A stretch of 37,419 nucleotides of DNA, taken from assembly GCA_012797735.1 (NCBI GenBank), contig JAAZOP010000188.1:1-37419 (forward strand). The letters run 5' to 3'. This document shows, piece by piece, positions 1-10,768 of this stretch. Under the pieces are notes generated by a model that was not told the origin of the DNA, searched no databases, and was given only the letters and a program-made list of their open reading frames with translations. The stretch is from Myxococcales bacterium. Lineage in GTDB: Bacteria > Myxococcota_A > Polyangia > DRWM01 > JAAZOP01. A program made the translations under genes and the position numbers. The stretch's first letter is position 1, and every line of letters starts with the position of its first letter.

Positions 1-2568
1 GTTGTTGAACCAGCCGCTGGAGAGGCTCGACCCTTGCATGGAGAGCCCGGAAATCTTCAGGCCGAACAGCCCGGGGTCGTCGGGCCCGTAGAACGGGAAG
101 GAGCAGGTCGAGGCGGAGTAGTTGCGGATGGCGACGTAGACGCCGCGGGGCGGGATCACGTCCGCGTCGGTAAAGTTCATCCAGCGGAAGCCGGCGCCCG
201 AGTAGTTCTGGTAGCCGAAGTGGTCGCCGCTCAGCGTCACGGGGCAGTTCGAGAGGTTGGTGATCTCGATCGCCTCGCCGGCCTCGCAGGTGTCGCCGGG
301 GCAGGTGCCCGGGTTGCCGTTGCCGTCGATCAGGTACTCGCTGAAGACGATGTTCTCGGCGGTGGCGGCGATCGGGGTCGTGCAGGACTCGATCAGGCCG
401 ACGGTGATCGGCGAGGTGGTGGCGCAGCAGGTCGGGTCGGTGGTCCGGCAAGCCTTGAGATAGATCGTGGTCGTCGTGCCGCCGGGCGGCGGTCCGCCGG
501 GTCCGAGCGGCGCGGCGGGGCGGTGGTAGTTGTAGCCGGTCGTGGCGATCGTCGCGTAGGGCGTCGCGTCCGCGTCCTGGAAGAGCTGGTAGGTGATGCC
601 GGCGGGGACGGGGTCGAACTCGACGATCGGCCGCCGGTCCCAGCTCACGGGGCAGGTGGAGATGGCCGGCGTCGCCGGGACCGTGCACGCCGGCGTCGCG
701 CTGACGGCGACGGTGCAGCAGGTCGAAACCGACTCGTCGTCGGTGACGCACAGCCGCAGGGTGAAGGTGCCGGGGGCGTCCGGCGTGAAGACCGTCGTCG
801 CCGCGTCGGGGGGCGCCGGGTTGGCCGTCGATCCGGTCGGGCGGGTCACGACGGTCCAGGCGAAGGTCACGGGGCCGCCATCGGGGTCCGAGCCGGTCCC
901 GGCGAGGGTCGTCGGGGTGCCGGCGACGACGCTCCGGCCCGCCGGACACTCGACGACCGGCGGGTAGCGCGGGCAGACGTCGTCCTCGTCGGTGGAGCCG
1001 TCGCAGTCGTTGTCGCGTCCGTCGCAGACTTCGGGGACGGGGGCGGTGGCGCCGAGGCAGGGGCCCCAGTGGCCGGTGCCGTCGCAGGTCTCCAGTCCCG
1101 CGACGCATTCGCCGGTGTCGGTGCCGCAGGGGCGGGTGGCGCCGGTGACGCAGTCGCATCCCTCGTCGGTGGTCCCGTCGCAGTCGTCGTCGGCGAGGTT
1201 GCATTCCTCGAGGGTCGGGCCCACGGCGCCGGTGCACGGACCCCAGTCGCCCGACGTGCTGCAGACCTGGGTTCCGGCGACACAGGCGCCCTCGTCGGTG
1301 CCGCACGAGCGGACGGCGCCGGAGGCGCAGGCGCACCCCTCGTCGGTGGTCCCGTCGCAGTCCTCGTCGAGCCGTCCGTCGCAGGTCTCGGTGGTGGGGC
1401 CGACGGAGCCGAGGCAGGCGGACCAGCCGGTCGCGCCGAGGCAGTCCTGGTGTCCGGCGACGCAGGCGCCCTCGTCGGTGCCGCACGACCGCGTCAGGTC
1501 TTCGTCGGTTTCGCCGTCGCAGTCGTCGTCGACCCCGTTGCACGATTCGGCGATCGGATCGATCGCGCCCTCGCAGGGACCGAACGCGCCGGCCGTGCAG
1601 GTCTCGACGCCGGCCAGGCAGCGGCCGCGGGTGATTCCGCACGACCGCGTGACGTCCTCGTCGGTCTCGCCGTCGCAGTCGTTGTCGAGGTCGTCGCAGA
1701 CCTCGGTGGCGGGGATGCGGCCGCCTTCGCAGTCGCTCCAGGCGCCGCGGTCGCACCGTTCGTAGCCCTGGCGGCAGGTGCCGATCGACGTGCCGCAGAG
1801 CCGGAGCAGGCCTTCGTCGGTGCCGCGGTCGCAGTCGTCGTCGAGCAGGTTGCACTCCTCGGGCTGCGGTCCGATCGCGCCGAGGCATTCGGACCAGCGG
1901 CCGGCGATGCAGCGCTGGACGCCGGGCCGGCACTCGCCGACGTCGGTGCCGCAGGCCAGTTCGGGGTCGCCGGCGGAGCAGTCGCAGCCGTCGTTCGGGG
2001 CTCCGTCGCAGTCCTCGTCGAGGGCGGCGGCGTCGCAGAGGTCGGCGTCCAGGCCCACGCCGTCGCCCTCGCACGGGCCCCACAGGCCGAACTCGCCGGT
2101 TCCCTCGCAGATCATCGTGCCGTCGCGGCAGATGCCGAGACCCCGGCGGCGGGGGTCGCCGCGGAAGCAGGTGCCCACCTCGCCCGGGGCGCAGAAGCAC
2201 TCCTCGTCCACGACGCCGTCGCAGTCGTTGTCCAGTCCGTCTCCGCACCGCTCGTCGACGCATTCGCGCGGCGGCGGGCCGTCGCCGTCGTCGGCGCCGT
2301 CGCCGTCGCCGGCATCGTCGCCGTCGGCGTCCGCGCCGTCCGGTGCCCCGTCGGCCTCGTCCGGCTCGACGTCGGGCAACGCGTCGGCCTCGGTTCCGTC
2401 GTCCGCGTCGCCGTCGGCGTCCGCGCCGTCCACGTCCTGTTCGCGGTCCGTCGCGCCGTCGTCGCCGTCGCCGGCGTCGGTGGGCGTGCCTTCGGTCGCG
2501 CACGCGCCGGCCCACAGGAGAGCGGTCGCGGCCGCCGCGCACAGGGTCCGGATGGATCGGGTTCTCAT
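1..2568 (-). CDS. MopE-like cysteine-rich lipoprotein with PKD-like and lamin-tail domains (3' end outside window)
   Basis: No stop is met in 856 codons, so the C-terminus lies beyond the left edge. The start is the ATG at 2568, with GGAG eight bases upstream. The N-terminus is basic-hydrophobic with a weak lipobox ending at Cys23, so an exported lipoprotein is likely. An Asp/Ala/Gly-rich linker follows. Residues about 105-520 hold eight copies of a motif of the form C-(D/N)-x-x-D-(N/D)-D-C-D-G-x-T-D-E, the putative metal-binding motif of MopE-like proteins. Most are followed by a spacer with regularly placed Cys, Gly and Trp. Residues about 535-630 resemble a PKD/Ig-like fold, and residues about 725-856 resemble a lamin-tail (LTD) domain. 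The role is unknown; a Cys-rich, metal-binding surface protein is the best reading. It is divergent from the cupin gene. Confidence 0.85.
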   Translation of the reverse strand, partial: MRTRSIRTLCAAAATALLWAGACATEGTPTDAGDGDDGATDREQDVDGADADGDADDGTEADALPDVEPDEADGAPDGADADGDDAGDGDGADDGDGPPPRECVDERCGDGLDNDCDGVVDEECFCAPGEVGTCFRGDPRRRGLGICRDGTMICEGTGEFGLWGPCEGDGVGLDADLCDAAALDEDCDGAPNDGCDCSAGDPELACGTDVGECRPGVQRCIAGRWSECLGAIGPQPEECNLLDDDCDRGTDEGLLRLCGTSIGTCRQGYERCDRGAWSDCEGGRIPATEVCDDLDNDCDGETDEDVTRSCGITRGRCLAGVETCTAGAFGPCEGAIDPIAESCNGVDDDCDGETDEDLTRSCGTDEGACVAGHQDCLGATGWSACLGSVGPTTETCDGRLDEDCDGTTDEGCACASGAVRSCGTDEGACVAGTQVCSTSGDWGPCTGAVGPTLEECNLADDDCDGTTDEGCDCVTGATRPCGTDTGECVAGLETCDGTGHWGPCLGATAPVPEVCDGRDNDCDGSTDEDDVCPRYPPVVECPAGRSVVAGTPTTLAGTGSDPDGGPVTFAWTVVTRPTGSTANPAPPDAATTVFTPDAPGTFTLRLCVTDDESVSTCCTVAVSATPACTVPATPAISTCPVSWDRRPIVEFDPVPAGITYQLFQDADATPYATIATTGYNYHRPAAPLGPGGPPPGGTTTTIYLKACRTTDPTCCATTSPITVGLIESCTTPIAATAENIVFSEYLIDGNGNPGTCPGDTCEAGEAIEITNLSNCPVTLSGDHFGYQNYSGAGFRWMNFTDADVIPPRGVYVAIRNYSASTCSFPFYGPDDPGLFGLKISGLSMQGSSLSSGWFNN

Positions 2569-2683
2569 CGTCGTTGCTCCTCGTCCGCCCCGTTCCCGAC
2601 GCCGCGCTTGCGTCGGGTACGCGGATAGGCTACCCCCGGAGCCGGGCGCCGTCGAGTGGGGGGCGGCGACCGGGGAGTGCAGC

Positions 2684-3036
2684 ATGGCGGAATCCGAGTT
2701 CGAGTACCCGGCGGCGATCGCGGCGTTGCCCGACGCGGACATCCCGCTGCCCGGCGTCCGCGGCAAGCTCTTGCAGGCGGAGGGCCGGCAGGTCGTGTTC
2801 TTCGACATCGAGCCGATCGGCGCGATTCCGCCCCACCGCCACGCCGCCCAGTTCGGCGTGGTGCTCGACGGGGAGATGAGCCTGACGGTCGCCGGCGTGA
2901 CGCGTCGCTACCGGCGCGGCGACAGCTACTTCATCCCGGCGGGGGCGGAGCATTCGGCGGTGTTCCACACGCGGGTCCGGGTGATGGACCTGTTCGACGA
3001 GCCGGCCCGCTACCGGCCCCGCGACCGGGCGGTCTG

Positions 3037-3037
<1 letters not shown>
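2684..3037 (+). CDS. Small cupin-domain protein
   Basis: This 117-residue protein has one cupin barrel. The sequence PPHRHAAQFGVVLDGEM gives the His-x-His and downstream residues of cupin motif 1, and the RRGDSYFIPAGAEHS segment is a good motif 2 with the last metal-ligand His. The substrate is not evident. I chose the ATG at 2684 because GGGGAG lies six bases upstream and the protein then starts just before the conserved core; the same frame is open far upstream only as antisense to the MopE-like gene. Its TGA overlaps the ATG of the next gene (TGATG), so the cupin and the flavin oxidase are probably co-translated and may act on the same compound. Confidence 0.85.
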
Positions 3038-4490
<1,453 letters not shown>

Positions 4491-4494
<4 letters not shown>

Positions 4495-4518
4495 GCCTCC
4501 GGCCGGGCGTGCTAGGCT
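4491..4518 (+). promoter_or_regulatory. Candidate sigma-70 promoter of the VWA lipoprotein gene
   Basis: TTGAGC at 4491-4496 and TAGGCT at 4513-4518 are separated by 16 bases. They lie across the end of the flavin oxidase gene and 55 bases before the next ATG. In such GC-rich DNA the match is suggestive only. Confidence 0.35.
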
Positions 4519-4573
4519 CTGTCGGTTCCGGGCGGGCGCGCCCGCGGGGAGCCGGGCGCGGAAGGAGTGTCCG

Positions 4574-6580
4574 ATGAGCGGAGGAGCTTGGAAGACGATC
4601 GCGTGGGTGGCGGTGTGGGCGGTGCTGGGCGCCGGCTGCACGAATCCCGCGGAGGACGACACGACGGACGCGGGCGATGCGCGGGACGGCGACGGGTCCG
4701 ACGGCGACGTCGTCGTGGTGACGACCTGCGCGGAGGCGAGGCTGCCGGACGCGGATCGGGACGGGATTTCCGACGAGACCGAGGGGGACGGCGACCCGGA
4801 CGGCGACGGCCTGCCCAACCGCGAGGACCCGGACTCGGACGGCGACGGCATCCCCGACGCCGTGGAGTCGCAGCAGCCGGATTGCCGGATGAGCCCGCAG
4901 GACCTCGACGGCGACGGCGTGCCCAACTACCTCGACACCGACGCCGACGGCAACGGCATCCCCGACCGGGTGGAGGGCGGGGAGATGGACTTCGACGGCG
5001 ACACGGCGCCGGACGGGCTGGACATGGACGACGACGGGGATGGCCTGCGCGACCTCGACGAGATCGGCCCCGACCCCGCGGCGCCGATCGACACGGACGG
5101 CGACGGGGTTCCCGACTGCCACGAGTTCGATTCGGACGGCGACAACATCGCCGACGGCCACGAGGGGACGACGGACTACGACCGGGACGGCATCCCGAGC
5201 TTCCGCGACCCGGACAGCGACAACGACGGGATTCCGGACATCGAGGAGGAGGGGGACGGTGACGTGGCGACGCGGCCGCCGGACACCGACGGGGACGGCG
5301 CCGCCGACCCGTACGATACGGATGCGGACGACGACGGGTTGGAGGACGGCTACGAGCGTTCGATCGGGTCGGACCCGCGGCTGCAGGACACCGACGGCGA
5401 CGGGTTCACCGACCTGGGCGAGGACCTGGTCGGAACGGACCCCACGGACGGCACCAGCGTGTTCACCGGGTTCTACGTGATCCTGCCGCACTGCGTGGAC
5501 GGCGTGCGGGTGGTGGACGGGACGAGCTGCGGGCCGGAACTGCGGGAGCTGGAGTTCGGCAGCGCGATCCAGATGGCCGACGTGATGTTCATGATCGACT
5601 CGACCGGGTCGATGAGCGAGGAGATCGACACCATCACGGCGCGGCTGGCGGACACGATCGCGCCGGGCATCGCCGCGGAGATCCCGGACGTGTGGCTGGG
5701 CGTCACGGAGTTCCGCGACGAGTGCGACGACGGGTACGTGCCGATGCGGGTGCGGCAGGAGATGACGCCGGACGTGGGGCGCGTGCAGACCGCGTTGCGG
5801 GCGTTCACCGACGGCGGCGGCTGCGGCTACACGACGATCCTGGAGGGGATGTACCAGCTGTTCACGGGCGAGGGGTTCGGGGCGGAGCTGCCGCCCCACA
5901 TGGGTTGCGCGGACTTCGGCTACTACGGCTACCCCTGCTTCCGCTACGGCGCCCTGCCGATCGTCATGGGCTTCTCCGACGCCGAGGCGCGCGGCGGGCC
6001 CGCCGGCATCACCTGGACGGAGACCTTCCCGGGCGCGCGGATCCACACCTACCGGCAGGTCATCGACGTGTTGCTCGACAACGGCGCCCGGTTCATCGGC
6101 GTCGATTCCGGCGACGCGCACACCGATTTCCGCGCGATCTCGATCGACACCGGCACGGTCCGCGCGGACGGCACCCCGCTGCTGTTCGAGATTCCGTCGA
6201 GCGGCACGGGGATCGACAGCAGCATCGTCGACGCGGTCGTGGATCTCGCCCACCAGGTGCTGATGGACGTCGACACCTTCCGCGAGGAGCGCCCGGTGAT
6301 CGGCGACGGGATCGACGCGACGGCGTTCATCCGCTCGGTGGTGCCCGTGTCCTGGGCGGGCGGCGGCGTGGAGGGGCAGGACGAGACGACGTTCTACGGG
6401 GTGTTGCCGGGGACGTTGTTGACCTTCGAGGTGACGTTCCTCAACGACTTCGTGCCCGAGGGCGAGCGGCCGCAGGCGTTCCGGGCGAAGATCGTGGTCC
6501 GCGGCAACGGCGTCGCGCGGCTCGACGAGAGGGACGTCCTGATCATCGTCCCCGGCGACCGCAGCATCGTCATCGGCTAG
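4574..6580 (+). CDS. Lipoprotein with Asp-rich calcium repeats and VWA domain
   Basis: The 668-residue protein begins with a hydrophobic signal ending VLGAGC (Cys22), a likely lipoprotein signal. Residues about 60-290 are a run of D-x-D-G-D-G-(I/L)-P-D type units, the thrombospondin type-3/calcium-binding style repeat. A VWA domain follows at about 335-560; its MIDAS begins at Asp342 in DSTGSMS. The C-terminal 100 residues look like a beta-sandwich. Proteins of this type bind calcium and act in adhesion or surface complexes; the partner is unknown. The start has AAGGAG eight bases upstream. Eleven bases separate it from the next lipoprotein gene, so the two are probably one operon. Confidence 0.88.
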   Translation: MSGGAWKTIAWVAVWAVLGAGCTNPAEDDTTDAGDARDGDGSDGDVVVVTTCAEARLPDADRDGISDETEGDGDPDGDGLPNREDPDSDGDGIPDAVESQQPDCRMSPQDLDGDGVPNYLDTDADGNGIPDRVEGGEMDFDGDTAPDGLDMDDDGDGLRDLDEIGPDPAAPIDTDGDGVPDCHEFDSDGDNIADGHEGTTDYDRDGIPSFRDPDSDNDGIPDIEEEGDGDVATRPPDTDGDGAADPYDTDADDDGLEDGYERSIGSDPRLQDTDGDGFTDLGEDLVGTDPTDGTSVFTGFYVILPHCVDGVRVVDGTSCGPELRELEFGSAIQMADVMFMIDSTGSMSEEIDTITARLADTIAPGIAAEIPDVWLGVTEFRDECDDGYVPMRVRQEMTPDVGRVQTALRAFTDGGGCGYTTILEGMYQLFTGEGFGAELPPHMGCADFGYYGYPCFRYGALPIVMGFSDAEARGGPAGITWTETFPGARIHTYRQVIDVLLDNGARFIGVDSGDAHTDFRAISIDTGTVRADGTPLLFEIPSSGTGIDSSIVDAVVDLAHQVLMDVDTFREERPVIGDGIDATAFIRSVVPVSWAGGGVEGQDETTFYGVLPGTLLTFEVTFLNDFVPEGERPQAFRAKIVVRGNGVARLDERDVLIIVPGDRSIVIG

Positions 6581-6591
6581 GGGAGGGCACC

Positions 6592-8019
6592 ATGCGCGCA
6601 TCGCTGATCCTGTTCGCCGCCCTGGCCCTTGCGGCCGGCGGCTGCAACGACCCCGCGGGCGACGAGGCGGACGCGCCGGACGCGCGCGACGTCCGCGAGG
6701 ACGGCGGCGGGACGGAGGCCGACGTCGACGAGACGGTCGGGCACGAGTGCGAGACGGCGTACGACTGTTCGGACGGCGTGTACTGCAACGGCGTGGAGCA
6801 GTGCGTCCGCGGCTGGTGCGTCCCGCCCGAGGCGGTGGCGTGCGACGACGGGCTGGACTGCACGTGGGACGAGTGCAACGAGGACCTCAAGACCTGCGTC
6901 TTCACGCCGGACGACGCGCGGTGCGACGACGGGGATCCCTGCACGGGCGTCGAGCGTTGCGTGTCGACGGCGCGGGAGTCCGGCGGCTGCGTCGCCGGGC
7001 GCGCGCTGATCTGCGACGACGGCCAGGACTGCACCGACGACTACTGCGACTCGGCCGACGGCGCCTGCCACGTCCGGCTGCACGACGGCGACGGCGACAC
7101 GCACGGCGACCGCCGCTGCTTCCTCCTCGACGCCGGCGGCACCCGCATCCAGGGCGACGACTGCAACGACGCCGACCCCGAGGTCCATCCGGGCCGGGAC
7201 GAGATCTGCGACGACGGGATCGACAACAACTGCGATCGCCAGCTCGACGTCCACGACCCCCTGTGCTTCGGCACCAACGACCGCTGCGACGCGCCCGTCG
7301 TGATCGACCACCCCGGCACGTACCTCGGCTCGACCCGCGGATTCGGCGCCGAGGTCGTCACCTCGTGCGGGAGCGGCGCCGACGCGATCTTCGAGCTGCG
7401 CCTGACGGAGCCGCACGACGTGCTGCTGTCGGCGTTCGGCGATTCCGAGACCTACATCGCGGTGCGCGACGCGTGTCCCGGGACGGCCGACCTGGTCTGC
7501 GCGGCGGGCCAGGTCCGCGCCCGCGGCCTGGCCGCCGGCACCTGGTACGTGATCGTCAAGACCGCTTCCTTCGGCAATTTCTCGCTGACCGTCGAGCTGT
7601 TCGCGCCGGCGGTCGTGGAGTACGTGACGGGCAACGACACCTGCGTCCAGGCCCACGAGATGGTGAACGCGGCCGGTTCGACCACGATGTACATCGGCTC
7701 CACCTCCGGCATGGCCAACGACGCCAGCGCCAGCTGCGCCGGCAGCGCGAACTCCCCGGACGCCGTCTATCGCCTGGTGCTCGACACCGCCCGCTCCGTG
7801 ACCTTCGACATGCGCACCACCTCCTTCGACAACGCCCTGCACGTCAAGCGCGACGCCTGTCCCGGCGGGACCGAGGTCGGCTGCAACGACGACTCCGGCA
7901 GCACCCGCCGTTCGTACCTGTCGCTGTCCCTCGCCCCAGGGACGTACTACGTCTTCGCCGACGGCTTCTCGTCGTCGAACTCCGGCAGCTACGAGCTCGA
8001 GGTGACGATCTCGCCCTAG
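6592..8019 (+). CDS. Cysteine-rich MopE-like lipoprotein with two PPC-like domains
   Basis: This 475-residue protein starts at the ATG preceded by GGGGAGG. A signal ending LAAGGC gives a lipoprotein Cys18. Residues about 45-165 are dense in Cys-Asp-Asp-Gly repeats. Residues about 180-225 carry a MopE-type metal-binding motif (DDCNDADPEVHPG, then ICDDGIDNNCD). The C-terminal half holds two similar units of about 110 residues, each ending in a (A/G)GTWYV or PGTYYVFADG strand and resembling bacterial pre-peptidase C-terminal (PPC) domains. The role is unknown; a surface or secreted binding protein fits. It follows the VWA lipoprotein in the same operon, and its stop shares CTAG with the stop of the convergent dehydrogenase gene. 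Confidence 0.85.
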   Translation: MRASLILFAALALAAGGCNDPAGDEADAPDARDVREDGGGTEADVDETVGHECETAYDCSDGVYCNGVEQCVRGWCVPPEAVACDDGLDCTWDECNEDLKTCVFTPDDARCDDGDPCTGVERCVSTARESGGCVAGRALICDDGQDCTDDYCDSADGACHVRLHDGDGDTHGDRRCFLLDAGGTRIQGDDCNDADPEVHPGRDEICDDGIDNNCDRQLDVHDPLCFGTNDRCDAPVVIDHPGTYLGSTRGFGAEVVTSCGSGADAIFELRLTEPHDVLLSAFGDSETYIAVRDACPGTADLVCAAGQVRARGLAAGTWYVIVKTASFGNFSLTVELFAPAVVEYVTGNDTCVQAHEMVNAAGSTTMYIGSTSGMANDASASCAGSANSPDAVYRLVLDTARSVTFDMRTTSFDNALHVKRDACPGGTEVGCNDDSGSTRRSYLSLSLAPGTYYVFADGFSSSNSGSYELEVTISP

Positions 8020-8960
8020 GCGCGGCGCCAGGCCCGCGCCGCCGCCTCGATCGCGGCGAGGATGCGGACATCGCCGGCGCCGTCGCCGGGCGATTCCGTC
8101 TCGGACGCTCGAATGCGCGCCGCGAAGGTCTCGCACAGCCGCCGCAGCGGCTCGGTCGTATCCGGTCCGGCGACCGGCGTCCAGCCCGCGCCGTTGCCGC
8201 CGTCCCGCGCCAGCACCGGATCGGCCGGCCCGAACCCCTCGGCCCGCAGCTCCCCGCGGGTGCCGCGGACTTCCAGTTCCCGCCGGCGCGCGGGTGCGCC
8301 TCGGCGCAGCCGCAGTTCGACCTCCCAGCCGGCCGCGGTGCGCAGGTCGAGCGCCAGCGGTCCGTCGGGGGAGCCCCCGTTCCCGTCCCGCAGTTCCACC
8401 GCCGCCATCGCGCCGGCGCCCAGCGCTTCCAGGATCGCGAAGTCGTGGGGCGCCAGGTCCCACAGCACGTCGAGGTCCCCGGGGCCCGCGCCCGGGTTCT
8501 CGTGGACGAGGCGCACCGATCGGACGTCGCCGAGTTGCCCGGCGGCGATGCGGTCGGCCAGCGCCCGGAACGTCCCCGAGTGCAGCTCGGTGTGGTCGGT
8601 GAGCAGCACGCGGCCGGCGCGCCGCGCCCGCTCGTGCAGGTCGGCGCCCGCCGACGCCGACAGCGCCAGCGGCTTCTCGCACAGCACGTGCAGTCCCGCC
8701 TCGAGCGCCGCCGCGGCCAGTTCCGCGTGCGTCGCCGCGGGCGTCGCCAGCACCACCGCCTCCAGGCCGCCCTCGCGCCACAGCGACGCGGCATCGACCG
8801 TCGACCATTCCACGTCGTACCCGACGGAGACGGCCCAGGCGCGGGCCGGGTCGAGGCCGCAGACGGCCGCGAGGCGGAAGGAGCGGAGGGCGGCCAGGTT
8901 GCGCGCCAGCCGTTCGCCCCATCGCCCGCATCCGATCAATCCGGTCCGGATCGCACGCAC
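8016..8960 (-). CDS. Gfo/Idh/MocA-family oxidoreductase
   Basis: The predicted 314-residue protein has an N-terminal Rossmann fold with GLIGCGRWGERLARNL, then a VLATPAATHAELAAAALEAG helix and the family signature CEKPLALS. The C-terminal half is the mixed alpha/beta GFO/IDH/MocA substrate domain. Such enzymes use NAD(P) to oxidise or reduce sugars, inositols or related compounds; the substrate cannot be told. The frame is open upstream with no ATG, and the GTG at 8960 is the best start because it places the Rossmann strand at residue 5; GGAG lies ten bases upstream. A TTGACT sits further upstream. The gene may also be read from the crtY-crtI operon, 256 bases away on the same strand. Confidence 0.85.
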   Translation of the reverse strand: MRAIRTGLIGCGRWGERLARNLAALRSFRLAAVCGLDPARAWAVSVGYDVEWSTVDAASLWREGGLEAVVLATPAATHAELAAAALEAGLHVLCEKPLALSASAGADLHERARRAGRVLLTDHTELHSGTFRALADRIAAGQLGDVRSVRLVHENPGAGPGDLDVLWDLAPHDFAILEALGAGAMAAVELRDGNGGSPDGPLALDLRTAAGWEVELRLRRGAPARRRELEVRGTRGELRAEGFGPADPVLARDGGNGAGWTPVAGPDTTEPLRRLCETFAARIRASETESPGDGAGDVRILAAIEAAARAWRRA

Positions 8961-9125
8961 GGCGCGTAGACTCCGCGTTCGGCGCGCGAGAGTCAAGGGC
9001 GTCGAGGGGCTCGCCGTCGCGGTTTCCGCGCCGTCGGTCGCCGATCGGTGCGACGACAACCGGTTCGGCAGGGCGGAGCCGGCGGCAGGCTCGAGGGCGA
9101 GCGCGCCGGCGGCGCCGATCTCGAC

Positions 9126-9162
9126 CACGATCGGGCCGGTGCGGGATGCGTCCCCGATCGTG
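9126..9162 (-). terminator. Hairpin downstream of crtI
   Basis: The bases 9126-9135 pair perfectly with 9153-9162 (10 bp, core CACGATCGGG) around a 17-base loop, about 55 bases after the crtI stop. No T-run follows, so this could be a terminator, an mRNA-stabilising hairpin or chance. Confidence 0.3.
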
Positions 9163-9170
9163 ATCGTCGC

Positions 9171-9207
9171 TGGGCCGGGGACCACGTTGGGCCGGGGACC
9201 ACGTTGG
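9171..9207. repeat. 17-bp perfect tandem repeat, 2.2 copies
   Basis: The unit TGGGCCGGGGACCACGT occurs at 9171-9187 and again at 9188-9204, followed by TGG. It lies in the non-coding gap just after crtI, whose stop is at 9217-9219. It is the only perfect tandem DNA repeat I found outside genes. Confidence 0.85.
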
Positions 9208-9216
9208 CGTTTCCGC

Positions 9217-10758
9217 TCAGCGCGCGCGACCGGGTGGACCCGGCGGCAGTTCCAGGGGCGGACGCCCGAGATCGGACAGGATGACCCGCACGGTCGCCTT
9301 GGCGGAGTTGATGACGCCCGGCACTCCGGCGCCCGGATGGGTCCCTGCCCCGACGATGTAGAGGCCCGGGATGCGCGGATCGCGGTTGTGCGGGCGGAAC
9401 CAAGCGCTCTGCCGCAGCAGTGGCGCCACCGAGAAGGCGTTGCCATGGAACGCGCCGAGCTGTTCGCGGAAGTCCTCGGGTGTGAAGACCGAACGGACCA
9501 CGATGCTGCGCCGCAGGCCGGGCAACAGACGTTCCAGCACCTCCAGGATCCGCTCGGCATACCTCGGCGCCGTCGCTGCCCAGTCGATCGGCGCGTGGCC
9601 CAGGTGCGGCACGGGGCTCAGCGCGTAGAACGACGCGCAGCCGTCCGGCGCGAGCGACGGGTCGGTCACGGTTGGGCAGTGCAGGTAGAGGCTGAAATCC
9701 TGGGGCAGCGCCTTTCCGTGGAAGATCTCCCGCAAAAGGCCCTCGTAGCGCGGCCCGAAGAGGATCGTGTGCTGGCGCAGGCCCGGCCAGGTCCGATCGG
9801 TGCCGAAGTAGATCAGGAACAGCGACATCGACCAGCGCATCCGTTCCAGCCGCCGTCGCATCGGCGCCGCGCGCTCGTCGCGGGCCAGGAGCCCGGCATA
9901 GGTGTGGTGGAGGTCCGCGTTCGACACCACCACGTCGAACGGCGGTCCGCTCCAACCGTCCGCTTCGACGGCGAGCCGTCGGTCGCTGCCGCCCGCGGCG
10001 GGCGACACGCTGCGTACCGGCGTGCCGAGCCGCAGTTCACCGCCCTGCGCTTCGAACAGGCCGGCCAGGGCCCGCACGAGCGTGCCGACGCCGCCCCGCG
10101 GGTAGTGCACGCCGCCCTGTCGCTCGAGGTAGTGGATCAGCGTGTAGATCGAGCTGGTCTCGAGCGGGCTGCCTCCGATCAGCAGGGTGTGGAACGACAG
10201 CGCCTGCCGCAGCCGATCGTCGTGCACGAAGCGGCAGACGCTGCGGTAGACCGGGCGGTCGGCGCGGAGTGCGAGCAGTTTCGGTGCCACGCGCAGCATG
10301 TCCCACGGTCGCAGGAACGCCGTCGATACCAGCTCGCCGTAGCCCGCGTCGTAGTTCTGCCGGCTGTAGTCCAGGAAGCGCAGGTAGCCGTCGACGTCGC
10401 GCGGATCCCGCCGGCGGATCTGCTCCAGCGTCTCCTCGAGTCCCACGCCGTAGTCGAAGCGGTCGCCGTCGTGCCACGCCAGCCGGTAGAACGGCTGCAC
10501 CGGGAGCAGCTCGACGGCGTCGGCCAGTCGGCGCCCGGTCAGCGCGAACAGCTCCTCCAGGCATTCCGGGGCCGTGATCACCGTCGGTCCCGCGTCGAAG
10601 ACGAACCCGTGGTCGCGGAACTGGGTGCCGCGGCCGCCCGGCCGGTCGCGCGCCTCGAACAGCGTGGTACGAATCCCCGCCGCCCGCAGCCGGATCGCCG
10701 CCGCGAGTCCTCCCAGGCCCGCGCCGATCACCGCCGCTCGGATCCCGTTTTCGGTCAT
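9217..10758 (-). CDS. crtI: Phytoene desaturase
   Basis: This 513-residue FAD enzyme converts phytoene to lycopene or a shorter desaturation product. The N-terminus has AAVIGAGLGGLAAAIRL, an acidic strand end, and DRPGGRGTQFRDHGFVFDAGPTVI, all typical of CrtI. The middle has RQALSFHTLLIGGSPLETSSIY and YPRGGVGTLVRAL. The C-terminus has GLYIVGAGTHPGAGVPGVINSAK, the classic CrtI flavin-binding tail. Length fits the family. I chose the ATG at 10758 because GAGG lies eight bases upstream; an in-frame GTG two codons earlier is less likely. Ten bases separate it from crtY, so the two form an operon. The step count (three or four desaturations) cannot be read from the sequence. Confidence 0.93.
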   Translation of the reverse strand: MTENGIRAAVIGAGLGGLAAAIRLRAAGIRTTLFEARDRPGGRGTQFRDHGFVFDAGPTVITAPECLEELFALTGRRLADAVELLPVQPFYRLAWHDGDRFDYGVGLEETLEQIRRRDPRDVDGYLRFLDYSRQNYDAGYGELVSTAFLRPWDMLRVAPKLLALRADRPVYRSVCRFVHDDRLRQALSFHTLLIGGSPLETSSIYTLIHYLERQGGVHYPRGGVGTLVRALAGLFEAQGGELRLGTPVRSVSPAAGGSDRRLAVEADGWSGPPFDVVVSNADLHHTYAGLLARDERAAPMRRRLERMRWSMSLFLIYFGTDRTWPGLRQHTILFGPRYEGLLREIFHGKALPQDFSLYLHCPTVTDPSLAPDGCASFYALSPVPHLGHAPIDWAATAPRYAERILEVLERLLPGLRRSIVVRSVFTPEDFREQLGAFHGNAFSVAPLLRQSAWFRPHNRDPRIPGLYIVGAGTHPGAGVPGVINSAKATVRVILSDLGRPPLELPPGPPGRAR

Positions 10759-10768
10759 CAGCACCGCC

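Noticed and set aside
34-2628. An 864-codon open frame on the plus strand
   Set aside because: It is antisense to the MopE-like gene; its Arg/Ala/Gly/Val composition comes from GC-rich codons and it has no domain. The minus strand has a signal peptide, a ribosome-binding site and repeated metal-binding motifs.
4800-5450. A possible DNA repeat array or CRISPR
   Set aside because: The periodic GACGGCGACGG pattern comes from codons for D-x-D-G-D-G protein repeats; units differ in sequence and there are no uniform spacers.
8961-9560. N-terminal extension of the Gfo/Idh/MocA frame
   Set aside because: It would overlap crtI out of frame. The Rossmann motif begins right after the GTG at 8960, so the extension is not needed. 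A short stretch looks protein-like but matches nothing I know.
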